In this document: piece after piece, positions 45,508 through 55,242 of the stretch
How positions within the stretch are numbered: position 1 is the stretch's first letter
Layout: each line of letters begins with the position of its first letter
From: Planctomycetota bacterium
Lineage (GTDB): Bacteria; Planctomycetota; Phycisphaerae; Phycisphaerales; UBA1924
Reading direction: 5' to 3'
DNA: 64,000 bases
Assembly: GCA_018242605.1 (NCBI GenBank)
Contig: JAFEBP010000006.1
Span: forward strand, 83,479 to 147,478
Notes under the pieces: generated by a model
The model's input: the letters and a program-made list of their open reading frames with translations, nothing else
The model's database searches: none
Told to the model about the DNA's origin: nothing
Translations under genes and position numbers: made by a program

Positions 45508-48351
45508 TCAGTTCTTGTTCGACGTCGGGCGAACGATGATGTTGAGCATGTTTTCCGGCGTGCAGTACTTCGCGAAAGTGTCCTGAACCTGCTTGACGGT
45601 GAGGTTCTGGTACGCCGTGGGCATGTTGACCACGTCGTCGAGGTTGACGGCGCGATAGGTCATCATCTCCATGCGGCCCATCCAGTAGGCCGGGTCCTTC
45701 ATCTGCTCGTCGAGGGTGTTGGCCATCTGCTTCTTGGCGGTGTCAAGCTCTTCCTGCGTGGGCCCTTCCTTGGCGAACTTCTGGTACATCGAGCCGAGCT
45801 TCTCGACCAGCGCATCGACCTTGGACGGTTCGGTGGGGGCGCCCGCCGAGAACATGCCGAAACCCGGATAGGTTGAGGCCGCCCGCGAGCTGGCGCCGAT
45901 GCTGTAGACCAACTGGGCGTCCTCGCGCACTTCCTTGATCATGCGGGTCGAGAGGATGCGAGCCGCCATGTTCAGGGCGCGGACGTCGTTGATGTTGCGG
46001 TCATCGCAGCCATAGAAGCCGCAGGTGACGAACGCCTGGGGCGTGGCGGTGTCGATGTCCTTTTCCACCGTGCGGGGGCCCTTGGGCCGCTGCATGGTTC
46101 GCTCTTTCACGTACAGCGAGTCTGAGACACGGTCCCGCTTGGGCAGTGCGCCGATGTACCTGGAGACCAGGTCCATCGCCTTTTCCTTGGGGATGTCGCC
46201 CACGACCGCGACTTCGATCGGCGCGTTGGCGATGAGCTTGTCGAGCCACGCCTGGGCCGCTCCGACCGTGATGGCGTCGATCTGCTCGGCGGTGGGGACC
46301 TGCGTGCGAGCTTCGGTCTCCGGGTAGGGCGCCGCCGCGACGGTCCGCATTCCCATCATCATCGGGTTCTTGGTCGATTCCTGCAGCGCGGTCTTCATCG
46401 TCGTCTTGAACTGGTCGAACGAGGCTTCCTCGATCTTGGGCTCGGTCAGCAGGAGGTACGCCAACTGGAAACCGGTTTCCAGATCTTCGGGGCTGCCGGA
46501 GATGGAGAGGTTCATGGTGTCGGGGTCGCCGCCTCCGCCACCGCCGCCGCGACCACCGCGGCCGCCGCCCATGCCGCCGCCGCCCCCGACGTTGACCTTC
46601 TTTCCGGCCATCAGATCGGAGATGTCCGAAGACGACAGGCTCTTGGTGGCCTGGCGACGCCACGCGAGCTGCGCGGCCTGCGTGATGCCGCGGTTCGCGG
46701 CGGTCTCGAACATCTCGCCGCCGACCAGGCCGACTCGGACCGACACCTGGTTCTTGCGCGTGTCGTTGAATTTGTACGACACCCGCACGTTGTTGCTGAG
46801 CCACGCCGTGGTGACCGCGCTGGCGGCGTGCTCGGCCATGTCCGTGATCTTGCCGGGCGTGGGCGGCTTGGCCAGCAGCGTGGTCGCGTGCTTGGCCTCG
46901 GCTTCGGCGGTGGGGACCACCTTGAACGCGGCGGTGCCGGCTTCAAGGAGCTGCGCCTCAGTGGGCACATCGCCGCCGGAGGGAAGAGTGGCGACGAACG
47001 CCACGGCGGAACTGTCGAACTCCTTGGCGAAGCGTTTGCCCGCTTCCTCCGGGGTGATCGACGCGATCAGGCTCTTGGTCAGGTCTCGCTCCTGCGCGGC
47101 GGACATGAGGGTGTTGCCCTCGGTGATGTCACCGTTGAGCCCGCCCAGCACGGCGCTCGCCGGCATGGTGGCTTCGGTCTCCACGCGCCGGTCGACGCGC
47201 GAGAGGATTTCCTTCTTGGCGGTCTCGATCTCATGGGACGTGAAACCGAACTTGGCGGCGCGGTTCCACTCCATTGCGATCTCGCCCAGGGCTTCACGCC
47301 ACTTGCCGGGGGCGGCACGCCCGCCCATGCTCACGTTCCACATGATGTTGGCGTCGTTGCCCATCGAAGCGCGGGCGCTCAGCAGCGCGGTCCCGCCTTT
47401 GGCGATCTTCTGATCCAACCGCGTGTTCAGGGCCGTCATCGCCAACGAAGCGACGAGGTCGTCGCGGTACTGCTCGGTGGTGGTGGTCGGCGGGCGGGGC
47501 GGAGAGATCCGTTCCACCTGGATGTCCTCGGAGCGGACTTCCGGGTCGCTGGCGACGATGGCGAACGACTTCTCGTAGGCCTTGATCCCGGGGTTCTGGG
47601 GCGTCGGGCGCGGCTTCTTGGGCGCAGGGCCGAACTTCTCCTTGATGATCGGCACCACGGTCTGCGGGTCGGTGTCGGCCACCACCAGCAGCGTCGCGTT
47701 GCTGGCGCAGTACCACTTGCCGTAATAATCCTTGAAGTCCTGTTCCTTCACGGCGTTGATCGTGGCTTCGGTGCCGATGGTGATGCGTTGCCCATAGATG
47801 GAGCCGGGGGCGATGTGCTCCAGGATGTAGAAGCCGATTCGCTGGCGGCCCGAGAGGCCCCGGCGGCGTTCTTCCTGGATAATGCCGCGTTCCTCTTCGA
47901 TCTCGTGGGGCAGCAGCGAGAGCTGGTACATCACATCGGAGAAGAACGTCATGCCCTTGGAGATCGTGTCGGGCTTGGCGTCGGGAAGGGCCAGCTGATA
48001 CGTGGTCTGCTCGAAGTTGGTGAAGGCGTTCTGGTCGCGGCCGAACGTCATGCCCAGGGACTGGAAGAACGGAACGACATTGCCGGGCGGGAAGTTCGTG
48101 GAGCCGTTGAAGGCCATGTGCTCCAGGTAGTGGGCAAGTCCGCGTTGCTGATCGCTCTCGTTGAGCGAGCCGCTGTGCATGTGGATCCAGATCGCGGCGC
48201 GGCCGGGGGGCGTCGCGTGCTTCTTGATGATGTAATGCAGGCCGTTGTCGAGCGTTCCGCTGACCAGACTTGGGTCGGTGGGAAGGGGCTCGGCATAGGC
48301 CATGGTGGTGACGAACGCTGCGGACAGGATGGTGGCTGTGGATAGATGCAT
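45508..48351 (-). CDS. Secreted M16-family zinc metallopeptidase (two-domain)
   Basis: 947 residues from the ATG at 48349-48351, chosen because GGGAG lies 5 nt ahead; an ATG at 48361-48363 lacks a binding site. A signal peptide (MHLSTATILSAAFVTTMAYA) is followed by the inverted zinc motif HYLEH (H74, E77, H78) within GLAHYLEHMAFNGSTNFPP. An EEERGIIQEE downstream element may supply the third zinc ligand. A second, inactive-looking M16 domain follows. Between the halves is a Gly-rich run (~20 Gly, near 46520-46590). Such pitrilysin-like enzymes cut peptides in the periplasm or outside. Confidence 0.9.
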   Translation of the reverse strand: MHLSTATILSAAFVTTMAYAEPLPTDPSLVSGTLDNGLHYIIKKHATPPGRAAIWIHMHSGSLNESDQQRGLAHYLEHMAFNGSTNFPPGNVVPFFQSLGMTFGRDQNAFTNFEQTTYQLALPDAKPDTISKGMTFFSDVMYQLSLLPHEIEEERGIIQEERRRGLSGRQRIGFYILEHIAPGSIYGQRITIGTEATINAVKEQDFKDYYGKWYCASNATLLVVADTDPQTVVPIIKEKFGPAPKKPRPTPQNPGIKAYEKSFAIVASDPEVRSEDIQVERISPPRPPTTTTEQYRDDLVASLAMTALNTRLDQKIAKGGTALLSARASMGNDANIMWNVSMGGRAAPGKWREALGEIAMEWNRAAKFGFTSHEIETAKKEILSRVDRRVETEATMPASAVLGGLNGDITEGNTLMSAAQERDLTKSLIASITPEEAGKRFAKEFDSSAVAFVATLPSGGDVPTEAQLLEAGTAAFKVVPTAEAEAKHATTLLAKPPTPGKITDMAEHAASAVTTAWLSNNVRVSYKFNDTRKNQVSVRVGLVGGEMFETAANRGITQAAQLAWRRQATKSLSSSDISDLMAGKKVNVGGGGGMGGGRGGRGGGGGGGDPDTMNLSISGSPEDLETGFQLAYLLLTEPKIEEASFDQFKTTMKTALQESTKNPMMMGMRTVAAAPYPETEARTQVPTAEQIDAITVGAAQAWLDKLIANAPIEVAVVGDIPKEKAMDLVSRYIGALPKRDRVSDSLYVKERTMQRPKGPRTVEKDIDTATPQAFVTCGFYGCDDRNINDVRALNMAARILSTRMIKEVREDAQLVYSIGASSRAASTYPGFGMFSAGAPTEPSKVDALVEKLGSMYQKFAKEGPTQEELDTAKKQMANTLDEQMKDPAYWMGRMEMMTYRAVNLDDVVNMPTAYQNLTVKQVQDTFAKYCTPENMLNIIVRPTSNKN

Positions 48352-48491
48352 AAAGACTCCCATGGTGTGAGAGTTTTATACGCGCGATGTTGGGGCGGTG
48401 TTACCGGAAGTGGGGGAGTCTCATCCCCGAAAATCGGGGGCGGTTTCGGCCTTCCCGGGCTCAGAACGACGATTGGCGTGCCCCGGGGGCG

Positions 48492-51044
48492 TCACGCCGC
48501 CATCGAAATCGGCCGCCGGAGCATGTCTTCCAGAGCCTTGGCATCCATGGCTTTGCCGAACAAGTACCCCTGTGCGAACTCACAATCCACGGCCTGCAAT
48601 GCCGCGGCCTGATCGGGGTACTCCACGCCTTCGGCGACGACCGACATTTTCAGGTTGCTGGCCAGGGTCACGACCGCGCTCATCATGGCCAGGTATTCCC
48701 GCCCCATCCCCACGTGCGTAATGAAGGCGCGGTCCATCTTGACGGCATCCAAGGGGATTTCGTGCAGGCTCGCGAGCGACGAGTGCCCGGTGCCGAAGTC
48801 GTCCAACGCCACGCGGAAGCCCGCGGCCTTGAGCGCCTTGATGCGGGTGAGGGAGGTCTTTTTGTCCCGCATCATCGCCGTTTCGGTTACTTCCAGGCAC
48901 ACAGATGACGTGTCAAGCCCTGCGCTCTGGGCGGCATGCACCAGCCGTTCCACGATGTGGTCCTCCGCCAGATCCCGGCGCGACAGGTTGATCGCCACGG
49001 TTCGGGGTGCGATCGGGCCGAGCGTGTTCCGCCACTTGACGAGTTGGGCGCAGGCCGTGCCGGCTACCCACTGCGTGATTGCGCCGATGCTCCCGCTCTC
49101 CTCGGCGATGGGCACGAACTCGGCCGGCGAAATCCATCCGTGGACCGGGTGCTGCCAGCGCAGCAGAGCCTCCACGCTCCGCACCTCGCGTGTGGCCAGG
49201 CACACCACCGGCTGGTAGAGCAGGCTCAACTGATCGAAATCGATCGCCAGCGCGATGTCCCGTTCGAGTTCGGCGCGCCGCAACACGCGCTGACGCATCG
49301 CCTCGTCAAACATCACGTAGCGGCCCTTGCCCGCGGCCTTGGCTTCGTACATCGCCACGTCCGCGTCGGCCAGCACCGAGTCCGGGTTCTTGCAGTTGGG
49401 GTCGCCGATCGCCACACCGATGCTCGCCGTGCTGATCACCCGCTGGCCGGCGATGTGATAGGGCTCGCAGAAGACATGCACAAGCCGCTCAGCGACCTTC
49501 GCGGCGTCTTCGGGAGCGGCCAGCCCTTCGAGCAGCACCACGAACTCGTCCCCGCCCAGGCGCGCGGCGGTGTTTCCCTCGACGACGCGTGACGCTGAAT
49601 CGGTCGAGCGGATCTCCCGGCGCAGGCGCGTGGCGATCTGCCGGAGCAACTCGTCGCCAGCGTCGTGCCCCATCGTGTCGTTGATGAGCTTGAAGCGGTC
49701 AAAGTCCAGGAACAGCACGGCGAACGAGCGGTCCTGGGAGCGGGCGGCGCGGAGCTGGGCCTGCGTCAACCGGTCCAGCAGCAACGCGCGGTTGGGCAAT
49801 CCTGTCAGTTTGTCGCTCAGCGCCAGGCGCTCGAGCGCCTCGGATTGCTTGGAGAGCTCGCTGGTGCGTTCGTTGACCAGGCGTATGAGGTCTTCGTCGC
49901 GTCGACTGCCGGCGATCATGGCTCGCTCGACCATCCGCACCACCGCGAGCACCGCCAGCGCGGCGACCCCGACGGCGGCGTACCCCCACCACCCCGCGCG
50001 GTACGCGGCGCGGACGTCGCTCCTGGCGTTGAAGGTCTCGTCCGTCCGACCGGCCCAGAGCGTCCAGCGCGAGTCCCCGTCGGCGACCGGCAGCGGAAGT
50101 GTCTCGCAGTAGGGCAGGCTCGGCGTGGGTGTGCCCGCCTCGACATTTGCGCGGTACTCTCTCGCGGCGCCCGGTTCGAGCGGCAGCACCGTGTATTGGT
50201 GGTCGGTGCAGCGCAGGGCCCATTCGCCGTTGCCCGAGAGCTTGTCGCGCAGGGCGTGCGTGAGCATCACGGCGCTCACCATGCCGCGCAGGCTCCCGCC
50301 GGGCGAGTAGAACGGCACGGAGTACACAATGCCGGAGCGGTCCGCGTCGTCGGGGTGCGAGGTGTCGAACCGAGAGTTGTCGCAGGTGATCACTTCGGGC
50401 CCGCAGATCGCCGGGTATTCCAGACCCTGAATCGTGGATTCAACGGGGTACCTGGCGGCCAGCCAGTCCATCTGCTGCCGCATCAGCCGGTACTCAAAGA
50501 TCTCGATCTCTTCGGCTTCTTCCTGGTCCCCCTGGCCTCCCTCGTCCGAGTTTTCGTTGGCGGTGCGGCCCACGATGAGCTGGTCGAAGGTGGTGATCGG
50601 CTCCTGCAGCTTCCCCGTGTTGGGGTCTTTCTCGTCCGGGTGCATGTCGATCGGCACGATGTACACCTCGGAGACCGCCACGCTTGAGGCCAGATTGTTG
50701 TAAATCTCCTGGACGGTGCGGCGGCTGTTTTCGTCGAACTCGTGCGCATAGCGGTCGATCGACCGCACGCCCGGCAGACGGGCCATGGTGCGCAGGCCTT
50801 CGTACATGAGCCGCATGTCGCCCGCCACGGACTTGGCGGTGTCCGCCGCGGCGGTGTGCGACTCGGTGCGGAACTCGCGCAGCGCCGATTCGAGCGCCGC
50901 GGCGGTGCCCGCGTGGATCCACATTCCCGCGATCATCGCCAATAACGCAACGCCCGCGTACCCCAGGCGTGCGGCGAGGCGTATCCGCCGGCGGCTTTCC
51001 TGCGGTGACTCTGATGTCGGCGACTCTGGTGCCTGGGGTGCCAT
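48492..51044 (-). CDS. Membrane GGDEF-EAL c-di-GMP enzyme
   Basis: 850 residues from the ATG at 51042-51044; the frame is open up to 51197 but there it crosses a strong hairpin. Helix 1 (~26-45), a ~300-residue periplasmic sensor region with an acidic stretch (ENSDEGGQGDQEEAEEIEI), and helix 2 (~352-370) come first. The GGDEF domain has an intact RLGGDEF (495-501) and the EAL domain has EALLRW (625-630), with DDFGTGHSSL and the other metal-binding motifs later. Both cyclase and phosphodiesterase sites look intact, so net activity cannot be told. c-di-GMP often tunes motility, fitting the flagellar setting. Confidence 0.92.
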   Translation of the reverse strand: MAPQAPESPTSESPQESRRRIRLAARLGYAGVALLAMIAGMWIHAGTAAALESALREFRTESHTAAADTAKSVAGDMRLMYEGLRTMARLPGVRSIDRYAHEFDENSRRTVQEIYNNLASSVAVSEVYIVPIDMHPDEKDPNTGKLQEPITTFDQLIVGRTANENSDEGGQGDQEEAEEIEIFEYRLMRQQMDWLAARYPVESTIQGLEYPAICGPEVITCDNSRFDTSHPDDADRSGIVYSVPFYSPGGSLRGMVSAVMLTHALRDKLSGNGEWALRCTDHQYTVLPLEPGAAREYRANVEAGTPTPSLPYCETLPLPVADGDSRWTLWAGRTDETFNARSDVRAAYRAGWWGYAAVGVAALAVLAVVRMVERAMIAGSRRDEDLIRLVNERTSELSKQSEALERLALSDKLTGLPNRALLLDRLTQAQLRAARSQDRSFAVLFLDFDRFKLINDTMGHDAGDELLRQIATRLRREIRSTDSASRVVEGNTAARLGGDEFVVLLEGLAAPEDAAKVAERLVHVFCEPYHIAGQRVISTASIGVAIGDPNCKNPDSVLADADVAMYEAKAAGKGRYVMFDEAMRQRVLRRAELERDIALAIDFDQLSLLYQPVVCLATREVRSVEALLRWQHPVHGWISPAEFVPIAEESGSIGAITQWVAGTACAQLVKWRNTLGPIAPRTVAINLSRRDLAEDHIVERLVHAAQSAGLDTSSVCLEVTETAMMRDKKTSLTRIKALKAAGFRVALDDFGTGHSSLASLHEIPLDAVKMDRAFITHVGMGREYLAMMSAVVTLASNLKMSVVAEGVEYPDQAAALQAVDCEFAQGYLFGKAMDAKALEDMLRRPISMAA

Positions 51045-51150
51045 GCGTGCGATTCCGGGTGTCGAGTGTGTATTCACCTGTCGATGCGGCCGGTCTGCAT
51101 CGGTTCGGCAGCCGGCTGGCTTCACGCGACGCAGCGATAACCGCGCGCGA

Positions 51151-51193
51151 ACGCCACCCGCTCCGGTGGTCAAACCGCCGGAGCGGGTGGCGT
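51151..51193. terminator. Long 20-bp hairpin after thrS
   Basis: ACGCCACCCGCTCCGGTGGT, loop CAA, then the inverse copy ending 51193; 20 bp with one T-G wobble. It lies ~40 nt beyond the thrS stop. No U run follows in the minus direction, so it may be a Rho-assisted terminator or an mRNA 3' stabiliser. Confidence 0.5.
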
Positions 51194-51230
51194 CCACGCG
51201 TGTGTTCGCGAGGTCCGGTCGGGATCTGGC

Positions 51231-53429
51231 CTACGGCTTGACGCCCAGCGTCGCACGCCGCTCGCGGATTTCATCGGCCAGCGCGGCGACGAATCGGTCC
51301 AGGGGCATCGAGCCCAGGTCTTTTTCAACGCCCCGCACCCGAACCGACACGGCGTTCTGCTCCGCGTCGCGGGGTCCGACGATGGCCATGTAGGGGATCT
51401 TCATCTCCGCCGCGATCTTGACCTTGCCCTGGATGCGGTCGCTGCCCGCGTCCATCGTCGTGCGGATGCCCGCCGCGCGCAGCGCGTCGATGACGCGCCC
51501 GGCGTACTCGTTGGTCTTTTCGCTGATGGGCAGCACCCGCACCTGTTCGGGGCTGAGCCACGCGGGGAAAGCACCCGCGAAGTGCTCGATCAGCACGCCG
51601 CAGAACCGCTCCATCGAGCCGAACGGAGCGCGGTGGATCACCACCGGCCGGTGGGCCTTGTTGTCCGGTCCGATGTACGACAGATCGAACCGGATCGCCA
51701 TGTTGTAATCGACCTGCACGGTGCCCAACTGCCACTCGCGGCCGATGACGTCCTTGACCACAAAGTCGATCTTGGGGCCGTAGAACGCGGCTTCGCCCGG
51801 TTCCTGGGTGAAGGAAACACCCAGCGTTTGCGCCGCTTCCAGGCAGGCCTTTTCGGCGGCGTCCCAGTTCTCCTTGGAGCCGGTGTACTTCTTGCTGTCG
51901 GGGTCGCGCAGCCCCACGCGGACGCGGTAGTCCTTCATGCCCAGGGTCGCGAAGATGGTCTTGACCAGCGACAAACACCCTTGGATCTCAGCGGGGATCT
52001 GCTCCTCGGTGCAGAAGAGGTGCGCATCATCCTGGGTGAAACCGCGGACGCGGGTCATGCCGTTGAGCTCGCCGGATTGCTCCCAGCGGTAGACGGTGCC
52101 GAACTCCGCGAGGCGTACCGGCATGTCGCGGTACGAGTGCGGGGCGGAGCCGAAGATCTTGGCGTGGTGCGGGCAGTTCATCGGCCTGAGCATGAAACCC
52201 TCGAGCAGCATGTCCTCGGGGATCACCCGGTCATCAGGGATGGTGTTCTTGCCGGTGCGCTCGTTGAGCGACCGTTGCAGTCGGGCGGACACACCATCAA
52301 GCCGGTGGGTCATCTCGGCGCACGAACATCCCTCGGACATCAGCTTGTCCAGCGCATCGCGCTCCACGATCGGCGGGTATTGGCTCTCCTTGTAGTAGGG
52401 GAAGTGCCCGCTGGTCTTGTAGAGCTCAAGCCGGCCGATGTGCGGAGTGAAGACCTGGTGGTATCCCTGCTTGCGCAGTTCGCCGCCGATGAAGGTCATG
52501 AGTTCCTGACGCATCACCGACCCGTTCGGGGTCCAGAGGATCAGGCCCTGGCCCACGTCCTCATCGATGTGGAAGAGCCGCAACTGCTTGCCGATCACGC
52601 GGTGGTCGCGCTGCTTGGCTTCCGCCAACTGGTTGAGATACGCGTCCAACTCGGCCTGCGAGGGGAACGCGGTGCCGTAGACGCGGGTGAGGCGGTCGGA
52701 GTTCTCGTCGCCGTGCCAATACGAAGACGCCAGCGACATGACGCGGGCGGCGCCGATGCGGCCGGTGCTAGGCACGTGCGGGCCGCGGCAGAGATCTTCC
52801 CAGTTCTTGCCGGGTTGGCCCGTGGCGTAGAACGAAAGATGGGTTGACCGTTGTGCCGGCCCCGCCTGATCCGCCGACTTGGCGCCGTTGTACACCGACG
52901 ACGGCAGCCCCAACGCCCGCTCGGCGTTGTCGAGCTTGTATTTGTTCCCTTCGCTCTTGAGCTTGGCGAGGCCCTGCTCCGCCGGCACTTCGTAGCGAGT
53001 GATCGGCCGGTTCTCGGCGATAATCTGCGCGATGCGCTTGTTGATCGCGTCAAAGTGATCGGTCGAGAGGGTCTTGCCCGGCGGAAGCGCCATGTCGTAG
53101 AAGAAGCCGGTGTCGGTGGGCGGGCCGTAGGCCAGTTGCACCTGAGGCCCGAGCACGTCCTGGATCGCTTCGGCCATGACGTGGGCCGCGGTGTGACGGA
53201 TCAGGTACAACGCGTCCTTGTCCGGCTGCTTGTCGCGGGTCTTCTCGGTGACGATCGCCAGCGCGCAGTCCTGGTCGAGCACCGTGGAGAGGTCGCGGAG
53301 CTCGCCGTTGACTTTGCAGCCCAGCGCGGCCTGGGCGAGGCGCGGGCCGATGGCCTGCGCCACTTCAAGGGCGGAGACCGGCTTGTCGAAGGACTTGGTG
53401 GAACCGTCGGGAAGAGTGATGATGGGCAT
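51231..53429 (-). CDS. thrS: Threonyl-tRNA synthetase
   Basis: 732 residues, longer than E. coli ThrRS (642). The TGS domain, the editing-domain zinc motif HTAAH, LCRGPHVPSTG, the class II motif region FMLRPMNCPHHAKIFG, RVRGFTQDDAHLFC and the C-terminal anticodon-binding domain are all found. An insertion of ~50 residues (with CSCAEMTHRLDG and NTIPDDRVIPEDMLLEG) lies between YYKES and the MNCP zinc site. It charges tRNA-Thr. Starts MPIITLPDGST at 53427-53429. Confidence 0.97.
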   Translation of the reverse strand: MPIITLPDGSTKSFDKPVSALEVAQAIGPRLAQAALGCKVNGELRDLSTVLDQDCALAIVTEKTRDKQPDKDALYLIRHTAAHVMAEAIQDVLGPQVQLAYGPPTDTGFFYDMALPPGKTLSTDHFDAINKRIAQIIAENRPITRYEVPAEQGLAKLKSEGNKYKLDNAERALGLPSSVYNGAKSADQAGPAQRSTHLSFYATGQPGKNWEDLCRGPHVPSTGRIGAARVMSLASSYWHGDENSDRLTRVYGTAFPSQAELDAYLNQLAEAKQRDHRVIGKQLRLFHIDEDVGQGLILWTPNGSVMRQELMTFIGGELRKQGYHQVFTPHIGRLELYKTSGHFPYYKESQYPPIVERDALDKLMSEGCSCAEMTHRLDGVSARLQRSLNERTGKNTIPDDRVIPEDMLLEGFMLRPMNCPHHAKIFGSAPHSYRDMPVRLAEFGTVYRWEQSGELNGMTRVRGFTQDDAHLFCTEEQIPAEIQGCLSLVKTIFATLGMKDYRVRVGLRDPDSKKYTGSKENWDAAEKACLEAAQTLGVSFTQEPGEAAFYGPKIDFVVKDVIGREWQLGTVQVDYNMAIRFDLSYIGPDNKAHRPVVIHRAPFGSMERFCGVLIEHFAGAFPAWLSPEQVRVLPISEKTNEYAGRVIDALRAAGIRTTMDAGSDRIQGKVKIAAEMKIPYMAIVGPRDAEQNAVSVRVRGVEKDLGSMPLDRFVAALADEIRERRATLGVKP

Positions 53430-53507
53430 AGGTATGAACCGTGCTGGGGGCCTGCGGCCCGGGTGGCGTGGGGAAGGTAGGTGAGGAATCCGTGAGTTCG
53501 GCGCGTG

Positions 53508-53804
53508 TCAATCTGGTGTCGGCGGCGTCGGGATGGCGTACGTCTCCAGGTACCCGCACTGCGGGCAGCGGTACGAGGTCGTGGGGATCCCGGTCGCAAC
53601 CTGGGCCTGCTTGATGCCCACCCAGATCGAGTGCTGCACTGTGCCTTTGCACCACACCGTCTGGAAGTTGGTCCCGTGCCCGTGATCGAGCAGGAATCCC
53701 GCCTCCATCGGCATATCGCAGCGGATGCACGATGGCACTGTGTTCTCGGTCTGGTTGGCGTTCTCTTCTTGCACGTGTACATCCATCTGAATCAGGGAAG
53801 CCAT
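53508..53804 (-). CDS. Small zinc-ribbon protein resembling DUF6487
   Basis: 98 residues from the ATG at 53802-53804 (a later ATG at 53784-53786 is possible; a TTG at 53811 overlaps the upstream terminator). Two Cys pairs, CIRCDMPMEAGF and CPQCGYLETYA, frame a short beta domain with HGHGTNFQTVWCKG, the pattern of DUF6487-type zinc ribbons common in planctomycetes. Cytoplasmic, function unknown. It sits in a minus-strand group between thrS and the DadA-like gene. Confidence 0.7.
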   Translation of the reverse strand: MASLIQMDVHVQEENANQTENTVPSCIRCDMPMEAGFLLDHGHGTNFQTVWCKGTVQHSIWVGIKQAQVATGIPTTSYRCPQCGYLETYAIPTPPTPD

Positions 53805-53805
53805 A

Positions 53806-53834
53806 AACAACAAAGCCCGGCTTTGGGCCGGGCT
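53806..53834 (-). terminator. Intrinsic terminator between the tiny ORF and the zinc-ribbon gene
   Basis: Minus strand: AGCCCGGC, 5-nt loop, GCCGGGCT (53814-53834), then TTTGTTGTTT. It starts 1 nt after the TAA (53836-53838) of a possible small ORF, and its T run reaches the start of the zinc-ribbon gene. Confidence 0.7.
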
Positions 53835-53835
53835 G

Positions 53836-53964
53836 TTAAACGCGAAAAATCGTGCGGGGGCCGGCAGTTACCCGCTGCGTGAAAAGGTCGTCGACGTAGT
53901 CGTAGTGCTCGGCATTGCGGAATAATAGCTCGGGAGGAACGGTCAAGCAACGAGTCGGCGCCAC
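53836..53964 (-). CDS. Possible small ORF (42 residues) between the DadA-like gene and the terminator
   Basis: The frame following the DadA-like stop is open and ends in TAA one nt before the terminator. From the GTG at 53962-53964 it would give 42 residues with a non-random look (LLFRNAEHYDYVDDLFTQRV, then TAGPRTIFRV) and mostly G/C third positions. No good Shine-Dalgarno site is visible and start choice is open. Placement right before a terminator is the best argument for a real gene. No known family recognised. Confidence 0.35.
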   Translation of the reverse strand: MAPTRCLTVPPELLFRNAEHYDYVDDLFTQRVTAGPRTIFRV

Positions 53965-53997
53965 GTCCCCCGACAAGGTCGCGGGGATGTGCGATTC

Positions 53998-55242
53998 TCA
54001 CCGCCCGATCCGGAACGGCCGCGGATCAAAGCCCGGCGATTCTCCGCTGAGCATCTCGGCCACCAGACGGCCCGTTCCCGGCCCGGTGCTCATGCCGATC
54101 ATGTTGTGCCCCGCGGCGATCATCACGTTGCTCAACTTGGGCGAGAAATCGATGTACGGCCGTCCGTCGGGCGTCATGGGCCGCCATCCGAACCACTGTT
54201 CCTTGAACTGCGGCAACTGCCATTCCCGCAGATAGTGCGGCGCGGCGTCCGTCAGCAGCCGCAACCGTTCCGGCCGGATCGATTCGTCATACCCCGCGAA
54301 CTCCATCGTGCTGCCGATGCGCAGCCCGGATTTCCAAGGCGTGATCGCCACGCGGTGTTCCTCGAAGATCATCGGGTAGGTCGGCTGACCCGGCGTGAAG
54401 TCCGCCGTCATGCTGTACCCCTTGCCCGGCTCGATCGGCAGGCGGCACCCCAGCATTGCCTTGAGCCGCGGAGTCCACGCGCCGGTCGCGAAGACGAAGG
54501 CGTCCGCCGCGAGCATGCCCTGGGGCGTTTGCACGGCCAGAGCCCGGCCGTTCTGCGCGTTGAGCCCGATTGCCGGGCAGTCTTCGTGGACCTTGACGCC
54601 GCGGCGTGCGAGCACGCTCTTGAGCCCGGCCATGAACCGGTCGGGGCGGATGTGCCAATCGCTCTCGAACAGCCAGGCGCCGGCGAGGTCGTCGCGGAGC
54701 GTCGGTTCCAGCCGCGCGAGTTCGCGCCCATCGAGCCGCTTGGCGCAGAACCCGAATCGCCGCCTGATGTATTCGTTCTCCGACGCGAACGCGTCCAAGT
54801 GGTGCGCATCGCGGTAGATGAACAGGCAGCCGCGCGTTTCCAGGTCGCAGTCGATGCGTTCCTCGCGGATGATCTGTTCGTAGCAGTCCTTCGCGTGCTG
54901 AAGAAGATCGTGCAGCGCGACCGATGTTTCCTGCATCAAGTCGTCGCGGCAGTTCATCGCGAATCTCGCGAAGAACGAGATCAGGTGCAGATCCAGTCGC
55001 GGCCGCACCGCGAACGGCGAGTTGCGTCGCAGGATCAGCGGCAGCGTTTTGGCGATCGCTCCCGGCCGGCACAAAGGGAAGACGTGGCTGGGGCAGATGT
55101 AGCCGCAGTTGCCGGCCGAGCACGCCTCGCCCACCTTCCCCTGGTCGATCAGGTCCACCTCCCAACCCCGCTGTGACAGGTAGTAGGCCGCCGAAGCGCC
55201 CACCACGCCGCCGCCGACCACGATCACACGGCCCGGGGTCAC
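53998..55242 (-). CDS. FAD-dependent D-amino-acid dehydrogenase-like oxidoreductase
   Basis: 414 residues. An FAD-binding Rossmann motif (VIVVGGGVVGASAAYYLSQ) opens the protein, and the DAO-type C-terminus (GHNMIGMSTGPGTGRLVAEM) closes it. The overall length and order match DadA-like oxidases that deaminate D-amino acids or proline-type amines. The GTG start overlaps the gmk stop by 4 bp (55239-55242), so the two are translationally coupled. The substrate is not settled by sequence. Confidence 0.85.
   Translation of the reverse strand: MTPGRVIVVGGGVVGASAAYYLSQRGWEVDLIDQGKVGEACSAGNCGYICPSHVFPLCRPGAIAKTLPLILRRNSPFAVRPRLDLHLISFFARFAMNCRDDLMQETSVALHDLLQHAKDCYEQIIREERIDCDLETRGCLFIYRDAHHLDAFASENEYIRRRFGFCAKRLDGRELARLEPTLRDDLAGAWLFESDWHIRPDRFMAGLKSVLARRGVKVHEDCPAIGLNAQNGRALAVQTPQGMLAADAFVFATGAWTPRLKAMLGCRLPIEPGKGYSMTADFTPGQPTYPMIFEEHRVAITPWKSGLRIGSTMEFAGYDESIRPERLRLLTDAAPHYLREWQLPQFKEQWFGWRPMTPDGRPYIDFSPKLSNVMIAAGHNMIGMSTGPGTGRLVAEMLSGESPGFDPRPFRIGR

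Noticed and set aside
51045..51197. Upstream extension of the GGDEF-EAL protein to 51197
   Set aside because: It would be coded through the 20-bp hairpin after thrS and shows no conserved features; ATG 51044 gives a normal start.
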